Shown here: positions 16,565 through 24,441 of the stretch, piece after piece
Layout of the letters: each line of letters starts with the position of its first letter
Position numbering within the stretch: the first letter of the stretch is position 1
Assembly: GCF_002090175.1 (NCBI RefSeq)
Contig: NZ_BBRN01000004.1
Location: 124,001 to 188,000 of the forward strand
Direction: 5' to 3'
Source of the DNA: Demequina sp. NBRC 110057
GTDB taxonomy: Bacteria > Actinomycetota > Actinomycetes > Actinomycetales > Demequinaceae
Length of the DNA stretch: 64,000 nt
Translations under genes and position numbers: made by a program
The notes under the pieces: model-generated
Told to the model about the DNA's origin: nothing
What the model saw: the letters and a program-made list of their open reading frames with translations, nothing else
The model's database searches: none

Positions 16565-18299
16565 CGAGAGCCGGCCGCTCTCACGCCGTGAGCGCCGCGC
16601 GCAGGAGTTGCGCGACGCCGCACGCACCGAGGACACCACACCGCTGGAGGCGGGCCTCGATACGTCAGGCTTCCCCGTGACCGACGGCCTCAACCTGAGC
16701 CGTCGCGAGCGCCGCCGCCTGGAGCGCCTCGAGAACCCCGTGGAGACGTGGACCGCGGAGGAGGAGATGCTCGCCACCGGGCAGATCCCCGCGATGACGC
16801 CCGAGCGCATCGCCGAGCAGGAGCGCATCGAGCGAGAGGCAGCCGCGGCAGCGCAGCGCGACGCCGAGACGTCCGCCCAGCCCGGGGTCTCGCAGGACGC
16901 CGCGGATGATTCCGACGACCAGGCCGACGACCAGGCCGCCGAGGCCGACCCCGAGCTTGTGGGCGTCGACGCCGATGAGCAGGATGAGCCTGCCGTGGAC
17001 GAGGCGCCGCGTCGCGAGTCGCTGATTCCCGAGCCCGTCGTGGACGACGCGCCTGTCGAGGATGACTCTGTCGGGCAGGACACTTCCTTCGACGAGCCCG
17101 ATGACGTCGCCGAGGTTTCCGAGGTTGCCGCGGCTGCTGAGGTCGTCGATGAGGCGCCCGCGTCCGAGGCCGAGCCGGACCTCGAGCCGGAGGACGAGAC
17201 TGACGTCGAGACCGAGCCGGAGCCGGCGTTCGACGCCGTGGCGGATGCCGACCCGCAGGCCTTCACCGCCCCCGACGCGCCCGTCGAGGACAACGAGCCC
17301 GAGGCCGAGGCTGACGAGCCCGAGGCTGAGGACTCCGCGCCGCTTGGTATGCCCCCGGGCATGTCGCCCGAGATGTTCGCCGCGCTCTTCCCGCCGGGGT
17401 CTCTCCAGCGCAAGCTGATGGAGGACCAGGCGCGCGAGGCTGCGCAGCAGCAGGCACCCGTCGCCGCGGCCGAAGCTGACCCCGAGCCCGAGCTCGAGCC
17501 CGAGCCCGAGCCCGCGGTCGCGATCGCCCCGGAGACCGTCGAGGAGGCGGCCGCCGCCGTCGAGGACGCCGAGCCGACGTTCGCCGTGGCGGACGACGAG
17601 CCCGTCTCCACGGAGGAGCCGCAGGTCATCGAGGCACCCTCGTCGCCGTCCGCCGAGCCCGCTTTCCCGTGGATCTCGACGTCGGCCGCCGCGGGTGCAG
17701 CCTTCAGCCCGTCGCCCCTCAACCCGGCCGAGCCCGTCGCCCGGCCGATCGTGAGCGAGCCGAGCCCTGCCAGCGCATCGGCCGCAAGCCAGGTGGAGGC
17801 CGAGGACGCGTCCGAGCTCGACGAGCAGCTCGTGAGCGAGCAGCCGTCGTTCGACGCGATCCTCGGCACCGGCGCGATCCCCGTGGCGCCCTCGGCGTCG
17901 ACGCGGACGGCATCGGCCCCGAGTGCAACCTCCGCACCGTTCGCCCCCGTCGAACCCGCAGCTGCGCCGACGATGTGGGACTCCCACCCCCTCAGCACCG
18001 CGGCCCTGCCGCAGGTCGAGGACCAGGTGGACCTGGACATTGACGAGGACGAGCTCGAGAGCGAGCCGCTGCCGCGGCCCGACCTCTCGGGAGTGCGCCC
18101 GCTGAGCCCGGTGCACACCGGCGAGTTCCCCCCGGTCGAGCCCGTTCCCACGGGCCAGATCGAGGTGGAGCGTCGTGAGCGCCCCGAGCTGGGGCCGGCC
18201 GGTGGCGCACGACACTTTGGATGGGCGCAGGTCGCCGTGCTGGGCGCCGTGGCGTTCGTGCTCGGCGTCGTCGTTTGGAACGTGGCAGGAATGGGTTGA
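16557..18299 (+). CDS. Long acidic tail-anchored protein, function unknown
   Basis: The 580-aa protein has two basic SRRERR-type patches (about residues 9-14 and 47-53), then some 480 residues dominated by Glu, Asp, Ala and Pro, including Glu-Pro repeats near residue 305. A conserved-looking block, GMPPGMSPEMFAALFPPGS, lies near residue 265. It ends in one hydrophobic helix (about 555-577) with only a few residues beyond, so it is a C-terminal anchor with a cytoplasmic acidic arm. It overlaps nadD by 8 bp and rsfS by 1 bp, inside a conserved operon. I do not recognise a named family. It resembles membrane-tethered charged linkers. Confidence 0.8.
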   Translation: MTDESRPLSRRERRAQELRDAARTEDTTPLEAGLDTSGFPVTDGLNLSRRERRRLERLENPVETWTAEEEMLATGQIPAMTPERIAEQERIEREAAAAAQRDAETSAQPGVSQDAADDSDDQADDQAAEADPELVGVDADEQDEPAVDEAPRRESLIPEPVVDDAPVEDDSVGQDTSFDEPDDVAEVSEVAAAAEVVDEAPASEAEPDLEPEDETDVETEPEPAFDAVADADPQAFTAPDAPVEDNEPEAEADEPEAEDSAPLGMPPGMSPEMFAALFPPGSLQRKLMEDQAREAAQQQAPVAAAEADPEPELEPEPEPAVAIAPETVEEAAAAVEDAEPTFAVADDEPVSTEEPQVIEAPSSPSAEPAFPWISTSAAAGAAFSPSPLNPAEPVARPIVSEPSPASASAASQVEAEDASELDEQLVSEQPSFDAILGTGAIPVAPSASTRTASAPSATSAPFAPVEPAAAPTMWDSHPLSTAALPQVEDQVDLDIDEDELESEPLPRPDLSGVRPLSPVHTGEFPPVEPVPTGQIEVERRERPELGPAGGARHFGWAQVAVLGAVAFVLGVVVWNVAGMG

Positions 18300-18655
18300 T
18301 GACAGCAACGACACACGCGATCGAGCTCGCACGCGCCGCCGCAGCGGCGGCGGAGGACAAGAAGGCGGAGAACATCGTCGCCCTCGACGTCAGCCAGCAG
18401 CTTCCGCTGACCGACATCTTCGTGCTCGCCTCGGCGAGCAACGAGCGCCTCGTCGGCGCCATCGCCGACGCGATCGAGGAGGCCCTTCACGGGCTCGGCG
18501 CCAAGGTGATCGCCCGCGAGGGCCACCGCGAGGGCCGCTGGATTGTGCTGAACTTCGCGGACATCTACGTCCACGTGATGCACGACGAGGAGCGCGTCTA
18601 CTACGACCTGGAGCGCCTGTACAAGGACTGCCCGGTCGTCGAGCTGGCCGCGTAA
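18299..18655 (+). CDS. rsfS: Ribosome silencing factor RsfS
   Basis: Binds ribosomal protein L14 and blocks subunit joining when nutrients are scarce. The 118-aa product starts at ATG 18299, sharing a base with the previous stop (TGATG). The DUF143 fold is evident: KKAENIVALDVS, LTDIFVLASASNERLV and EGRWIVLNFADIYVHVM near residue 80. It follows nadD by one gene; the nadD-rsfS pairing is common. Confidence 0.95.
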   Translation: MTATTHAIELARAAAAAAEDKKAENIVALDVSQQLPLTDIFVLASASNERLVGAIADAIEEALHGLGAKVIAREGHREGRWIVLNFADIYVHVMHDEERVYYDLERLYKDCPVVELAA

Positions 18656-18666
18656 GAGCGCCGCCG

Positions 18667-19290
18667 ATGCAGGTCTTCCTCGTTCGCCACGGTCAAACCC
18701 AGTGGAACGTGGAGGGCCTGCTGCAGGGCTCCTCCGACATCCCGCTGACCGATCTGGGACGCCGGCAGGCGGAGTCCGCCGCCGCGGCCCTGGTCGCACG
18801 CGTCGGTGACGATCCGCTGATCGTCGCCTCGCCGCTCGAGCGCGCGCGCCACACCGCTCACGCACTCGCCGACCGGCTGGGCGTCGACGTGGAGGTGGAC
18901 GAGCGCCTGCGCGAGCGCGCGTACGGCGTGTGGGAGGGCGTCACCCCCGAGGAGCGCGAGCGCCGCTGGCCCGAGGAGGTGGCGTTGTGGCACGCGCACG
19001 GCGACCCGATGCTTCCCGGATTCGAGGAGCACGATGCCGTGCAGTCGCGCATGATCGCCGGCGTCGAGGACTGGACCGACCGCGCCGAGGCGGAGGGGCG
19101 CATCCTGGTGGCCTTCGCCCACGGCAGCTGCGTGCGCGTGGGGCTCCACGGCCTGCTTGACCTCCCGCTGACGCACCGCACGCTGGGCAACCTCGGCAAC
19201 ACCGCCTGGTCCCAGCTCACGCGGCGTGCAAGGGGCGACTGGACGCTGGATCGCCACAACGTCACGGCTGACACGGTGGCCGTCGCATGA
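18667..19290 (+). CDS. Histidine phosphatase (phosphoglycerate-mutase-like), copy 1
   Basis: The 207-aa protein of the histidine phosphatase superfamily carries the phospho-acceptor motif RHGQT at residues 7-11, LERARHT near 62, and the second catalytic His in AHGS near 152. GPM-like proteins in this genome position (after rsfS) are usually called phosphoglycerate mutase or glucosyl-3-phosphoglycerate phosphatase. The substrate cannot be told from sequence. It is 11 bp after rsfS, and its end overlaps the next, related gene. Confidence 0.88.
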   Translation: MQVFLVRHGQTQWNVEGLLQGSSDIPLTDLGRRQAESAAAALVARVGDDPLIVASPLERARHTAHALADRLGVDVEVDERLRERAYGVWEGVTPEERERRWPEEVALWHAHGDPMLPGFEEHDAVQSRMIAGVEDWTDRAEAEGRILVAFAHGSCVRVGLHGLLDLPLTHRTLGNLGNTAWSQLTRRARGDWTLDRHNVTADTVAVA

Positions 19291-19892
19291 CCACCCTGAT
19301 CCTGTGGCGGCACAGCCGCACCGCCTACAACGTCGAGGGCCGCCTTCAGGGAGGCCTTGACATCCCGCTGGGCGACGGCGGGCGCGCGCAGGCGGGCGAG
19401 GCGGCACGCGCCATCGTCGACCGCCACGGCGTACCCGCGCGCATCCTGTCCTCGCCCCTGGCGCGGGCACGCGAGTCCGCGCAGGAGTTGGCGGCGCTCA
19501 CGGAACCCGGGCTTCCGGTCGAGGTCGACGATGCCTTCACCCAGCGCTCCTACGGCATCTGGGAGGGGCTCACGTGGGACGAGATCGCGCGTGACTGGCC
19601 CGACGAGCTCGCCGCCCGGCGCAGGGGAGAGGATCCCGCCATCGAGGGGTGGGGGACCGCCGCCGACGTCGCCGCGCGCGTGGGTGCCGGCCTGCGCTCC
19701 CTCGCCGGCGAGGATGCTCCCGTGGTCGTCGTGAGTCACGGCTCGGCGATCATGCTGGGAATCCTCGACCTGATCGAGCAGCCGCCGATGTCTCGCATCC
19801 TTGGTCATGTGCCGCACGCGGCATGGTCCGTCGTGACCCAGTCGGAGTCCGGCGCATGGCACCTGGAGCACTATGGAATGGGCGCTCCCTGA
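19287..19892 (+). CDS. Histidine phosphatase, copy 2 with RHS variant
   Basis: The 201-aa paralogue of the preceding gene overlaps it as ATGA. The catalytic motif reads WRHSRT at residues 7-12, so the glycine of RHG is replaced by serine. The histidine itself (His9), the arginine of ARARESA near 60 and the second His (VVSHGSA, residue 151) are kept, so activity is still likely. The WEGLTWDEI segment matches the first copy's WEGVTPEE. The tandem pair probably arose by an old duplication. Confidence 0.85.
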   Translation: MTTLILWRHSRTAYNVEGRLQGGLDIPLGDGGRAQAGEAARAIVDRHGVPARILSSPLARARESAQELAALTEPGLPVEVDDAFTQRSYGIWEGLTWDEIARDWPDELAARRRGEDPAIEGWGTAADVAARVGAGLRSLAGEDAPVVVVSHGSAIMLGILDLIEQPPMSRILGHVPHAAWSVVTQSESGAWHLEHYGMGAP

Positions 19893-19964
19893 GGCGATTA
19901 GGTTTCTCGCGAAATCTGGGCTAGTATTTCTCTCGCCCTCAGGGGCACGGGATCGCAAGATCAC

Positions 19965-20037
19965 GGGGCTGTGGCGCAGCTGGTAGCGCACCTGCATGGC
20001 ATGCAGGGGGTCAGGGGTTCGAGTCCCCTCAGCTCCA
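19965..20037 (+). tRNA. tRNA-Ala(GGC)
   Basis: The 73-nt cloverleaf has acceptor arms GGGGCTG/CAGCTCC, D-loop GCGCAGCTGGTAGCGC, anticodon stem CCTGC/GCAGG with loop ATGGCAT (anticodon GGC at 19998-20000), and T-arm AGGGGTTCGAGTCCCCT. The CCA end is not encoded. A TAGTAT -10 lies at about 19922-19927. Confidence 0.95.
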
Positions 20038-20060
20038 CGATGTGTTGAGACAGCATCGTA

Positions 20061-20088
20061 GAAAAGCCGCTCTTCGGGGCGGCTTTTC
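20061..20088 (+). terminator. Terminator after tRNA-Ala
   Basis: GAAAAGCCGC and GCGGCTTTTC form a 10-bp stem, extended by T-G and C-G around a TTCG tetraloop, ending in a T-run. This is a standard intrinsic terminator. Confidence 0.9.
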
Positions 20089-20131
20089 GCTTGTCCGGGG
20101 GGCTTTGCCGACGGCTGGGTAGCATCGAGCC

Positions 20132-20674
20132 GTGCTTCCTCCCTTCGACCTCGTCCCGGGCGTCCGGCTTCGCCTCGTGAGGGCCGGAGACGGCGACGCC
20201 CTCGCCGCCGCGGCGCGGCGCAACGCCGACCACCTCGCCCCGTGGGAGCCCATCCGTGGTGCCGACCACGCGACGCCCGCCCGCCAGGAGGCCTTCGCGG
20301 CCGACATGGTGGCGCAGCACGCCGCTGGCACGGCTGCGGCGTTCGTGATCGTGAGGGATGACACGATCATCGGCCAGGCGACAGTGACGCATGTGGTGCG
20401 CGGACCGTTCCTCAGCGCCAACCTCGGCTACTGGCTCGACGCCCACGAGACCGGGCGCGGGATCATGACCCTCGCCGTCGGGGCCGTCGCGGAGTATTGC
20501 CGCGACGCGCTGGGGCTCCACCGTCTCCAGGCGGCGACGCTCGTGCACAACGATGCCTCCCAGGCGGTGCTCGCCCGCGCGGGCTTCGAGCGCATCGGCC
20601 ACGCTCCGCGCTATCTCAAGATCGCGGGCTCCTGGCAGGATCACGTCCTGTTCCAGCGGATCCTCAAGCGCTGA
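20132..20674 (+). CDS. GNAT N-acetyltransferase, RimJ/RimL type
   Basis: The 180-aa acetyltransferase uses acetyl-CoA; the acceptor is unknown. Features are LGYWLDAHETGRGIMT near residue 97, HRLQAATLVHNDASQAVLARAGF near 130 and a C-terminal DHVLFQRIL, which match the RimJ/RimL group that modifies ribosomal protein N-termini. GTG start with TAGCAT six bases upstream and no ribosome-binding site, so probably leaderless. Confidence 0.88.
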   Translation: MLPPFDLVPGVRLRLVRAGDGDALAAAARRNADHLAPWEPIRGADHATPARQEAFAADMVAQHAAGTAAAFVIVRDDTIIGQATVTHVVRGPFLSANLGYWLDAHETGRGIMTLAVGAVAEYCRDALGLHRLQAATLVHNDASQAVLARAGFERIGHAPRYLKIAGSWQDHVLFQRILKR

Positions 20675-20692
20675 GACGCTAGCCTCGGCTCC

Positions 20693-20905
20693 ATGAGCAC
20701 CAGGGACACCCCCGCGCAGATCGGCGACCTGCCGCCCCTGGGGCGTCCCGCGAACAGCGCGCTGCTCGCCATCGGCGTGACGACGGTGGCCGATGCCGCC
20801 GCGCTGGGCCGACGCGGGCTCCTCGCCCTGCATGGCGTGGGCCCCAAGGCCGTCAGCATCCTCGCCGAGGAGTGCGCGCGGCGGGGCACCGCGTTCGGGG
20901 ACTAG
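20693..20905 (+). CDS. Small helix-hairpin-helix protein
   Basis: The 70-aa protein is related to the C-terminal domain of RNA polymerase alpha. LPPLGRPANSALLAIG is followed by VTTVADAAALGRRGLLALHGVGPKA, a helix-hairpin-helix motif that contacts DNA backbone. TAGCCT lies seven bases before the ATG, so the mRNA is probably leaderless. It stands alone between a GNAT gene and a convergent gene. Probable non-specific nucleic-acid binder; role unknown. Confidence 0.8.
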   Translation: MSTRDTPAQIGDLPPLGRPANSALLAIGVTTVADAAALGRRGLLALHGVGPKAVSILAEECARRGTAFGD

Positions 20906-20910
20906 CCGCC

Positions 20911-21768
20911 CTACTCGCCCAGACGCGAAAGGCCCTGCGGCGTCTCGACCCAGAGGTCGAACCCATCGGCGTCGGGCCACCTGACCGCCACCGCGTACTC
21001 GGCCTCGTCCTCCAGGAGGTCGAGTCGCTCCTCGACCTGGATCGCCTCGAGGTGCCCGTCCGAGACCTGCAGCGAGACCGTGAACGCGTGGCCGTCGTCC
21101 TCGAACCGGCCGACCACGGGGAACCGTGCGTCGCCCGGCACCGCACGGGGAGCATCCTGCGGAATCGCGAAAGGCTGGTAGGAGGACTCGTCGAGCGGAT
21201 CCGTCCATGAGTACGTCACGAGACGTGCCACCGCGAGCTGCTCGCGCAGCTCCGGAGCTCCCCAGTCCTCCGTGGCCTCCAGCAGGCGCGCCGTGACGCG
21301 CCTGATGGACTCCGGCAGGTCGATGAGGACGGTTTCCTCCTCGAGGTCGATGAGGGGCTCGTCAGCGGCGGCAGTGCGGTCGGCCCACTTCCACGTGGCG
21401 AGCGACAGCAGCGCCGTCGCCCCTGCCATGACGGCCCGGGGGCGCGCCACTCCCCGTCGAGCGAGGGCGTCGGCGAGGCGCGCGTCGGTGGCCTCGCCAG
21501 CCTCGGCGATGCCGAACGCGAGGCCCGCCGCCCCCACCGTGAGTCCCGCGCGCGTGGCGGGCGTGAGGAGGAACGGCGCGGTGTCGCGCGTCTCGGCCCA
21601 GGTGCTCCACGCCGTCACGCCGGCGATGGCGGCGCGATACGCCAGGCGACCGCCGACCGAGAGCCGGCGCGGCTCGACGAGCGTGAGCGCCGCGAGCGCC
21701 GCCGCCGAGGCGACGCCGTAGGCGGGGGAGCGGGCATCGGTCAGGCGGGCGAGGCGTCCGTCGGTCAT
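20911..21768 (-). CDS. Hypothetical protein with hydrophobic N-terminal half
   Basis: The 285-aa protein has no family I can name. Residues 15-140 hold several Ala-rich hydrophobic stretches, probably three or four membrane helices. From about 145 it is soluble and acidic (DEPLIDLEEETVLIDLPESI), ending in a beta-rich part with RFPVVGRFEDDGHAFTVSLQV. TAGGAT (21775-21780, read on the minus strand) six bases before the ATG suggests a leaderless mRNA. Its stop is 5 bp from the convergent helix-hairpin-helix gene. Confidence 0.72.
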   Translation of the reverse strand: MTDGRLARLTDARSPAYGVASAAALAALTLVEPRRLSVGGRLAYRAAIAGVTAWSTWAETRDTAPFLLTPATRAGLTVGAAGLAFGIAEAGEATDARLADALARRGVARPRAVMAGATALLSLATWKWADRTAAADEPLIDLEEETVLIDLPESIRRVTARLLEATEDWGAPELREQLAVARLVTYSWTDPLDESSYQPFAIPQDAPRAVPGDARFPVVGRFEDDGHAFTVSLQVSDGHLEAIQVEERLDLLEDEAEYAVAVRWPDADGFDLWVETPQGLSRLGE

Positions 21769-21794
21769 GCCGCGATCCTAGGTCAGGCGCACGC

Positions 21795-21838
21795 ACGGAG
21801 GGCCGATGCGGTGGGTGACCACCGCATCGGCCCTCCGT
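21795..21838. terminator. Terminator built from two inverted motif copies
   Basis: A perfect 20-bp stem (outer arm ACGGAGGGCCGATGCGGT, then GG) closes on a GTGA tetraloop. It lies 11 bp after the arabinanase gene stop (minus strand). Each arm contains one full GGCCGATGC copy, so the dispersed motif and its inverse make up the stem core. This is the arrangement seen for DNA uptake sequences in Neisseria and Haemophilus terminators. Confidence 0.85.
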
Positions 21839-21849
21839 GGAGGGGGAGG

Positions 21850-24261
21850 CTAGGCGCCGGCGAGGGCCGCCACCTCGTCGGCCGTCAGGGCCGAGGAGGA
21901 GACGAGGAGCTCGTCGACGTCACCCTGGTACGGGGTGTCCCAGTAGTTGACGCCGAGCGCGAAGACGGCGCTGGGGCTCGTCAGCGCGTCAAGGAACCCG
22001 GCGCCGGCGTAGGCGGCCTCGCCGTTGAGGTAGAGCGTGACGTCGCCCTCGTCGACGGTGACCGCGACGTGCGTCCACTCGCCGACGGGGATGAGCTGCC
22101 CGGTGAGGCCATCGAAGTAGTCCGAGCCGACGTTGGACCACAGCATGGTGTCGCCGTTCCAGCCCTGGGGCACGACGCTCAGCCACCGGTTCGAGGCGCT
22201 CGCGGCAAAGAAGGCGCTCGTGTACTGCGTCAGCGCGTCGGGCCGCAGCCACATGCTGAACGAGTACGTGTCGCCCTGCACCAGGCCGTCCGGCAGACGC
22301 ACGCCCGAGGAGCCGTCGAGGTGGAGGGCGGAGCCGACAGCGCCATCGGCCACGTAGGACACGGTGCCGCCGGTGTTGTCGGCGCGGTTGCCGGTGACGG
22401 TGGGCTCGGACAGGGCGCCGGCGTTGTCCGCCAGCGTGTCCTCGAAGGACCACGTGCCGACGGTGCCGCCCAGCGGGCGCGCCTTGACGGTGACGTCGAA
22501 GGACACTGTCTCGCTGCGCTTGCCGTTGGCGACGGTCGCCGTGAGCGTGACGGTGGCGTCCGCCTCGCCGGCGGCGGGGCGGGTGACGGAGCCGTCGGCG
22601 CCGATCACTGACTCGTCGCTCGACGCCCACGCGATGGTCGTACCCGAGGTTCCCTCGACGGGAAGGTCGAGGTCGGCGACTACTGCCGAGGTGTCGCCGA
22701 GGCTGAGCTCGTCGACCACGGCGGCGACCGCCTTCTTGGGGGCGAGGACCTCGACGCCACGTCCCCACAGGGTCACTCCCTCATCGGAGACGACCGACAG
22801 GGACGGAGCCCACTCGCCGGTGGTCTCGTCCCAGCCGCGGGAGATGATTCCCGAGTAGGTCTGGCCGTCGATGCGCAGCTCGACCTCGTCGGCTCCGCGA
22901 AGCCTCCACGTGCCGGTGACGTCGCCGGTGACGCGGCCCAGCGCCGTGAGGCGTACGTCGGAGGGCAGGGCGGGCTCGGCGGTGATGTCGTGGCCGAGGT
23001 TGACGATCTGCCAGTCGCCGATCATGTCGGACAGCTTGGCGCGCAGGTCTCCCTCTCCCGAGTAGCGGGTGGGCATGACGACGGGCCAGCCGTCCTCGTT
23101 CATCTCCATGCGGTGCACGCGGACCTCGTGCATCTCGCCGGTGCCGGGGAAGCGCGAGTGGAACACCATGTACGACTGCCCGGTCTCGGGGTCGTCGTAC
23201 CAGGACGTGTGGCCCGCGGAGACGTAGCCGGTGCCGGTGCCCTCGCCCGGGTCGCCCAGCAGGCGCGGGAACTCGTAGCCGCCCATGAGCTTCACGCCGT
23301 ACTCCTGGATGGTGGCGTCATCGAAGATGGTGCCCTCGGCGCCCTTCACCTCTGCCATGTCGTTGCCCTCGGCGTCGAGGTAGGGGCCGGCGGGCGAGGT
23401 CGAGCGGGCGACGCGCACGTCGTAGCCGCCGTCGGCGTCGAGCCCGCCGAACGACAGGAACAGGTAGTAGTACCCCGTCTCCTCGTCGTAGCGGATGGTG
23501 GGGGCCTCGATGCGCGAGTGGTTGCCGCCCACCAGGTGGGTGCCGTACCCCTGGTCGGGAAGCGGCAGGCCGGTCTCCTCGTCCATCTCGAGGATGTAGA
23601 TCCCGCCCGAGTATGAGCCGTAGACCATCCACAGGTTGCCGTCGGCGTCGTAGAACGCGTCGGGGTCAACGGCGTTGGGGTGCACCGTGGCGTCGTAGAT
23701 CTCGCCGGGGTTTTCCGACTCCTCGTCCCACATGCCGGACTTCAGGAGGATGCCCTGGTCCTCGTACGGGCCGTCCACCTCGTCCGAGGTGGCGAGCCCG
23801 AGCGCGGAGCGCGGCGAGTCACCCTTGCAGGCGTTGTAGTACATCGCGAACGTGCCGTCGGGGAGCTCGATGACGTCGGACGCCCACAGGGTGTCCGTCT
23901 GTGCCCACTCGAACGTCTCGGCGAGCTCGTCGTAGACGTCCTCGAACAGCGGGTTGTCGGAGTCCTGAGACAGGTCGACGGAGTTCTGGGTCCAGTTCAT
24001 GAGGTCGGTGGTGTGGGCGGAGGCGCCGTGGGAGCCGAAGACCCACACGTCGTCGCCGTCGGCGACGATCGAGGGGTCGTGCACCGTCACGTCCGTGAAC
24101 GTGGGGTCCGCGGGGTCGCGGTAGAGGTCGAGCCGCGAGGGGCCCGATGCGGGGGTGGTGCTCGCGGGTGCGGCGCCGGTGAGCGCCGCGGTGAGGACCA
24201 CGGCCGATGCCGTGGTGGCGGCGGCGGCCGTGAGCCGGCCGCCGCGGGGGAGGGTTGCCAC
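21850..24261 (-). CDS. Secreted GH43 arabinanase-like enzyme with Ig and LamG domains
   Basis: The 803-aa exoenzyme starts at GTG 24261 (AGGAG six bases upstream) with a signal peptide of about 34 residues ending near GAAPAS. The five-bladed GH43 domain (about 45-385) has the general base in VHDPSIV, the modulating Asp in AVDPDAFY and the acid Glu in RIEAPTIRY, the pattern of endo-1,5-alpha-L-arabinanases. It is followed by the arabinanase C-terminal beta domain (about 390-495), an atrophied bacterial Ig-like domain (ITWASSDESV region, about 540-600), and a LamG/concanavalin-like fold (about 615-800). A LacI-type operator lies upstream. It is probably released rather than anchored: no transmembrane tail or LPxTG is seen. 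Confidence 0.88.
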   Translation of the reverse strand: MATLPRGGRLTAAAATTASAVVLTAALTGAAPASTTPASGPSRLDLYRDPADPTFTDVTVHDPSIVADGDDVWVFGSHGASAHTTDLMNWTQNSVDLSQDSDNPLFEDVYDELAETFEWAQTDTLWASDVIELPDGTFAMYYNACKGDSPRSALGLATSDEVDGPYEDQGILLKSGMWDEESENPGEIYDATVHPNAVDPDAFYDADGNLWMVYGSYSGGIYILEMDEETGLPLPDQGYGTHLVGGNHSRIEAPTIRYDEETGYYYLFLSFGGLDADGGYDVRVARSTSPAGPYLDAEGNDMAEVKGAEGTIFDDATIQEYGVKLMGGYEFPRLLGDPGEGTGTGYVSAGHTSWYDDPETGQSYMVFHSRFPGTGEMHEVRVHRMEMNEDGWPVVMPTRYSGEGDLRAKLSDMIGDWQIVNLGHDITAEPALPSDVRLTALGRVTGDVTGTWRLRGADEVELRIDGQTYSGIISRGWDETTGEWAPSLSVVSDEGVTLWGRGVEVLAPKKAVAAVVDELSLGDTSAVVADLDLPVEGTSGTTIAWASSDESVIGADGSVTRPAAGEADATVTLTATVANGKRSETVSFDVTVKARPLGGTVGTWSFEDTLADNAGALSEPTVTGNRADNTGGTVSYVADGAVGSALHLDGSSGVRLPDGLVQGDTYSFSMWLRPDALTQYTSAFFAASASNRWLSVVPQGWNGDTMLWSNVGSDYFDGLTGQLIPVGEWTHVAVTVDEGDVTLYLNGEAAYAGAGFLDALTSPSAVFALGVNYWDTPYQGDVDELLVSSSALTADEVAALAGA

Positions 24262-24333
24262 GAGGGATCTCCTGTTCGTCGTTGGACAGAGACGAGGTGG
24301 CCGACCTCTCCTCGGCATGCCTCGGCACGGACC

Positions 24334-24347
24334 TTACAACGATGTAA
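24334..24347. promoter_or_regulatory. LacI-type operator TTACA-ACGA-TGTAA
   Basis: A perfect 5-bp-arm palindrome lies 73 bp upstream of the arabinanase start, in the region shared with the divergent MFS gene. Nearly the same sequence recurs at 43555-43568 at the start of the second GH43 locus. Confidence 0.6.
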
Positions 24348-24441
24348 ACGGGCGCCGCAATCAGGTTTCCGAAATCTGTGGCGGCGACTATCCACCTAGA
24401 GTGGGCATCGGCCCCTCCCCGTCGTGCCAAGGAGTCCCTTC

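Noticed and set aside
17475-17520. Tandem GAGCCC-type repeats, considered as a microsatellite or CRISPR-like array
   Set aside because: They encode Glu-Pro repeats in the acidic protein; units are six bases with no spacers.
15944-18865. Minus-strand open frame of 973 codons opposite nadD, the acidic protein and rsfS
   Set aside because: Mirror of the GC-rich acidic gene; Ser/Gly/Ala-biased translation without domains.
22321-22345. Near-copies of the 9-mer (for example CCATCGGCC, GCCCGATGC, TCGCCGATGC, GCATCGGCA)
   Set aside because: One mismatch; not counted so that the motif total stays strict.
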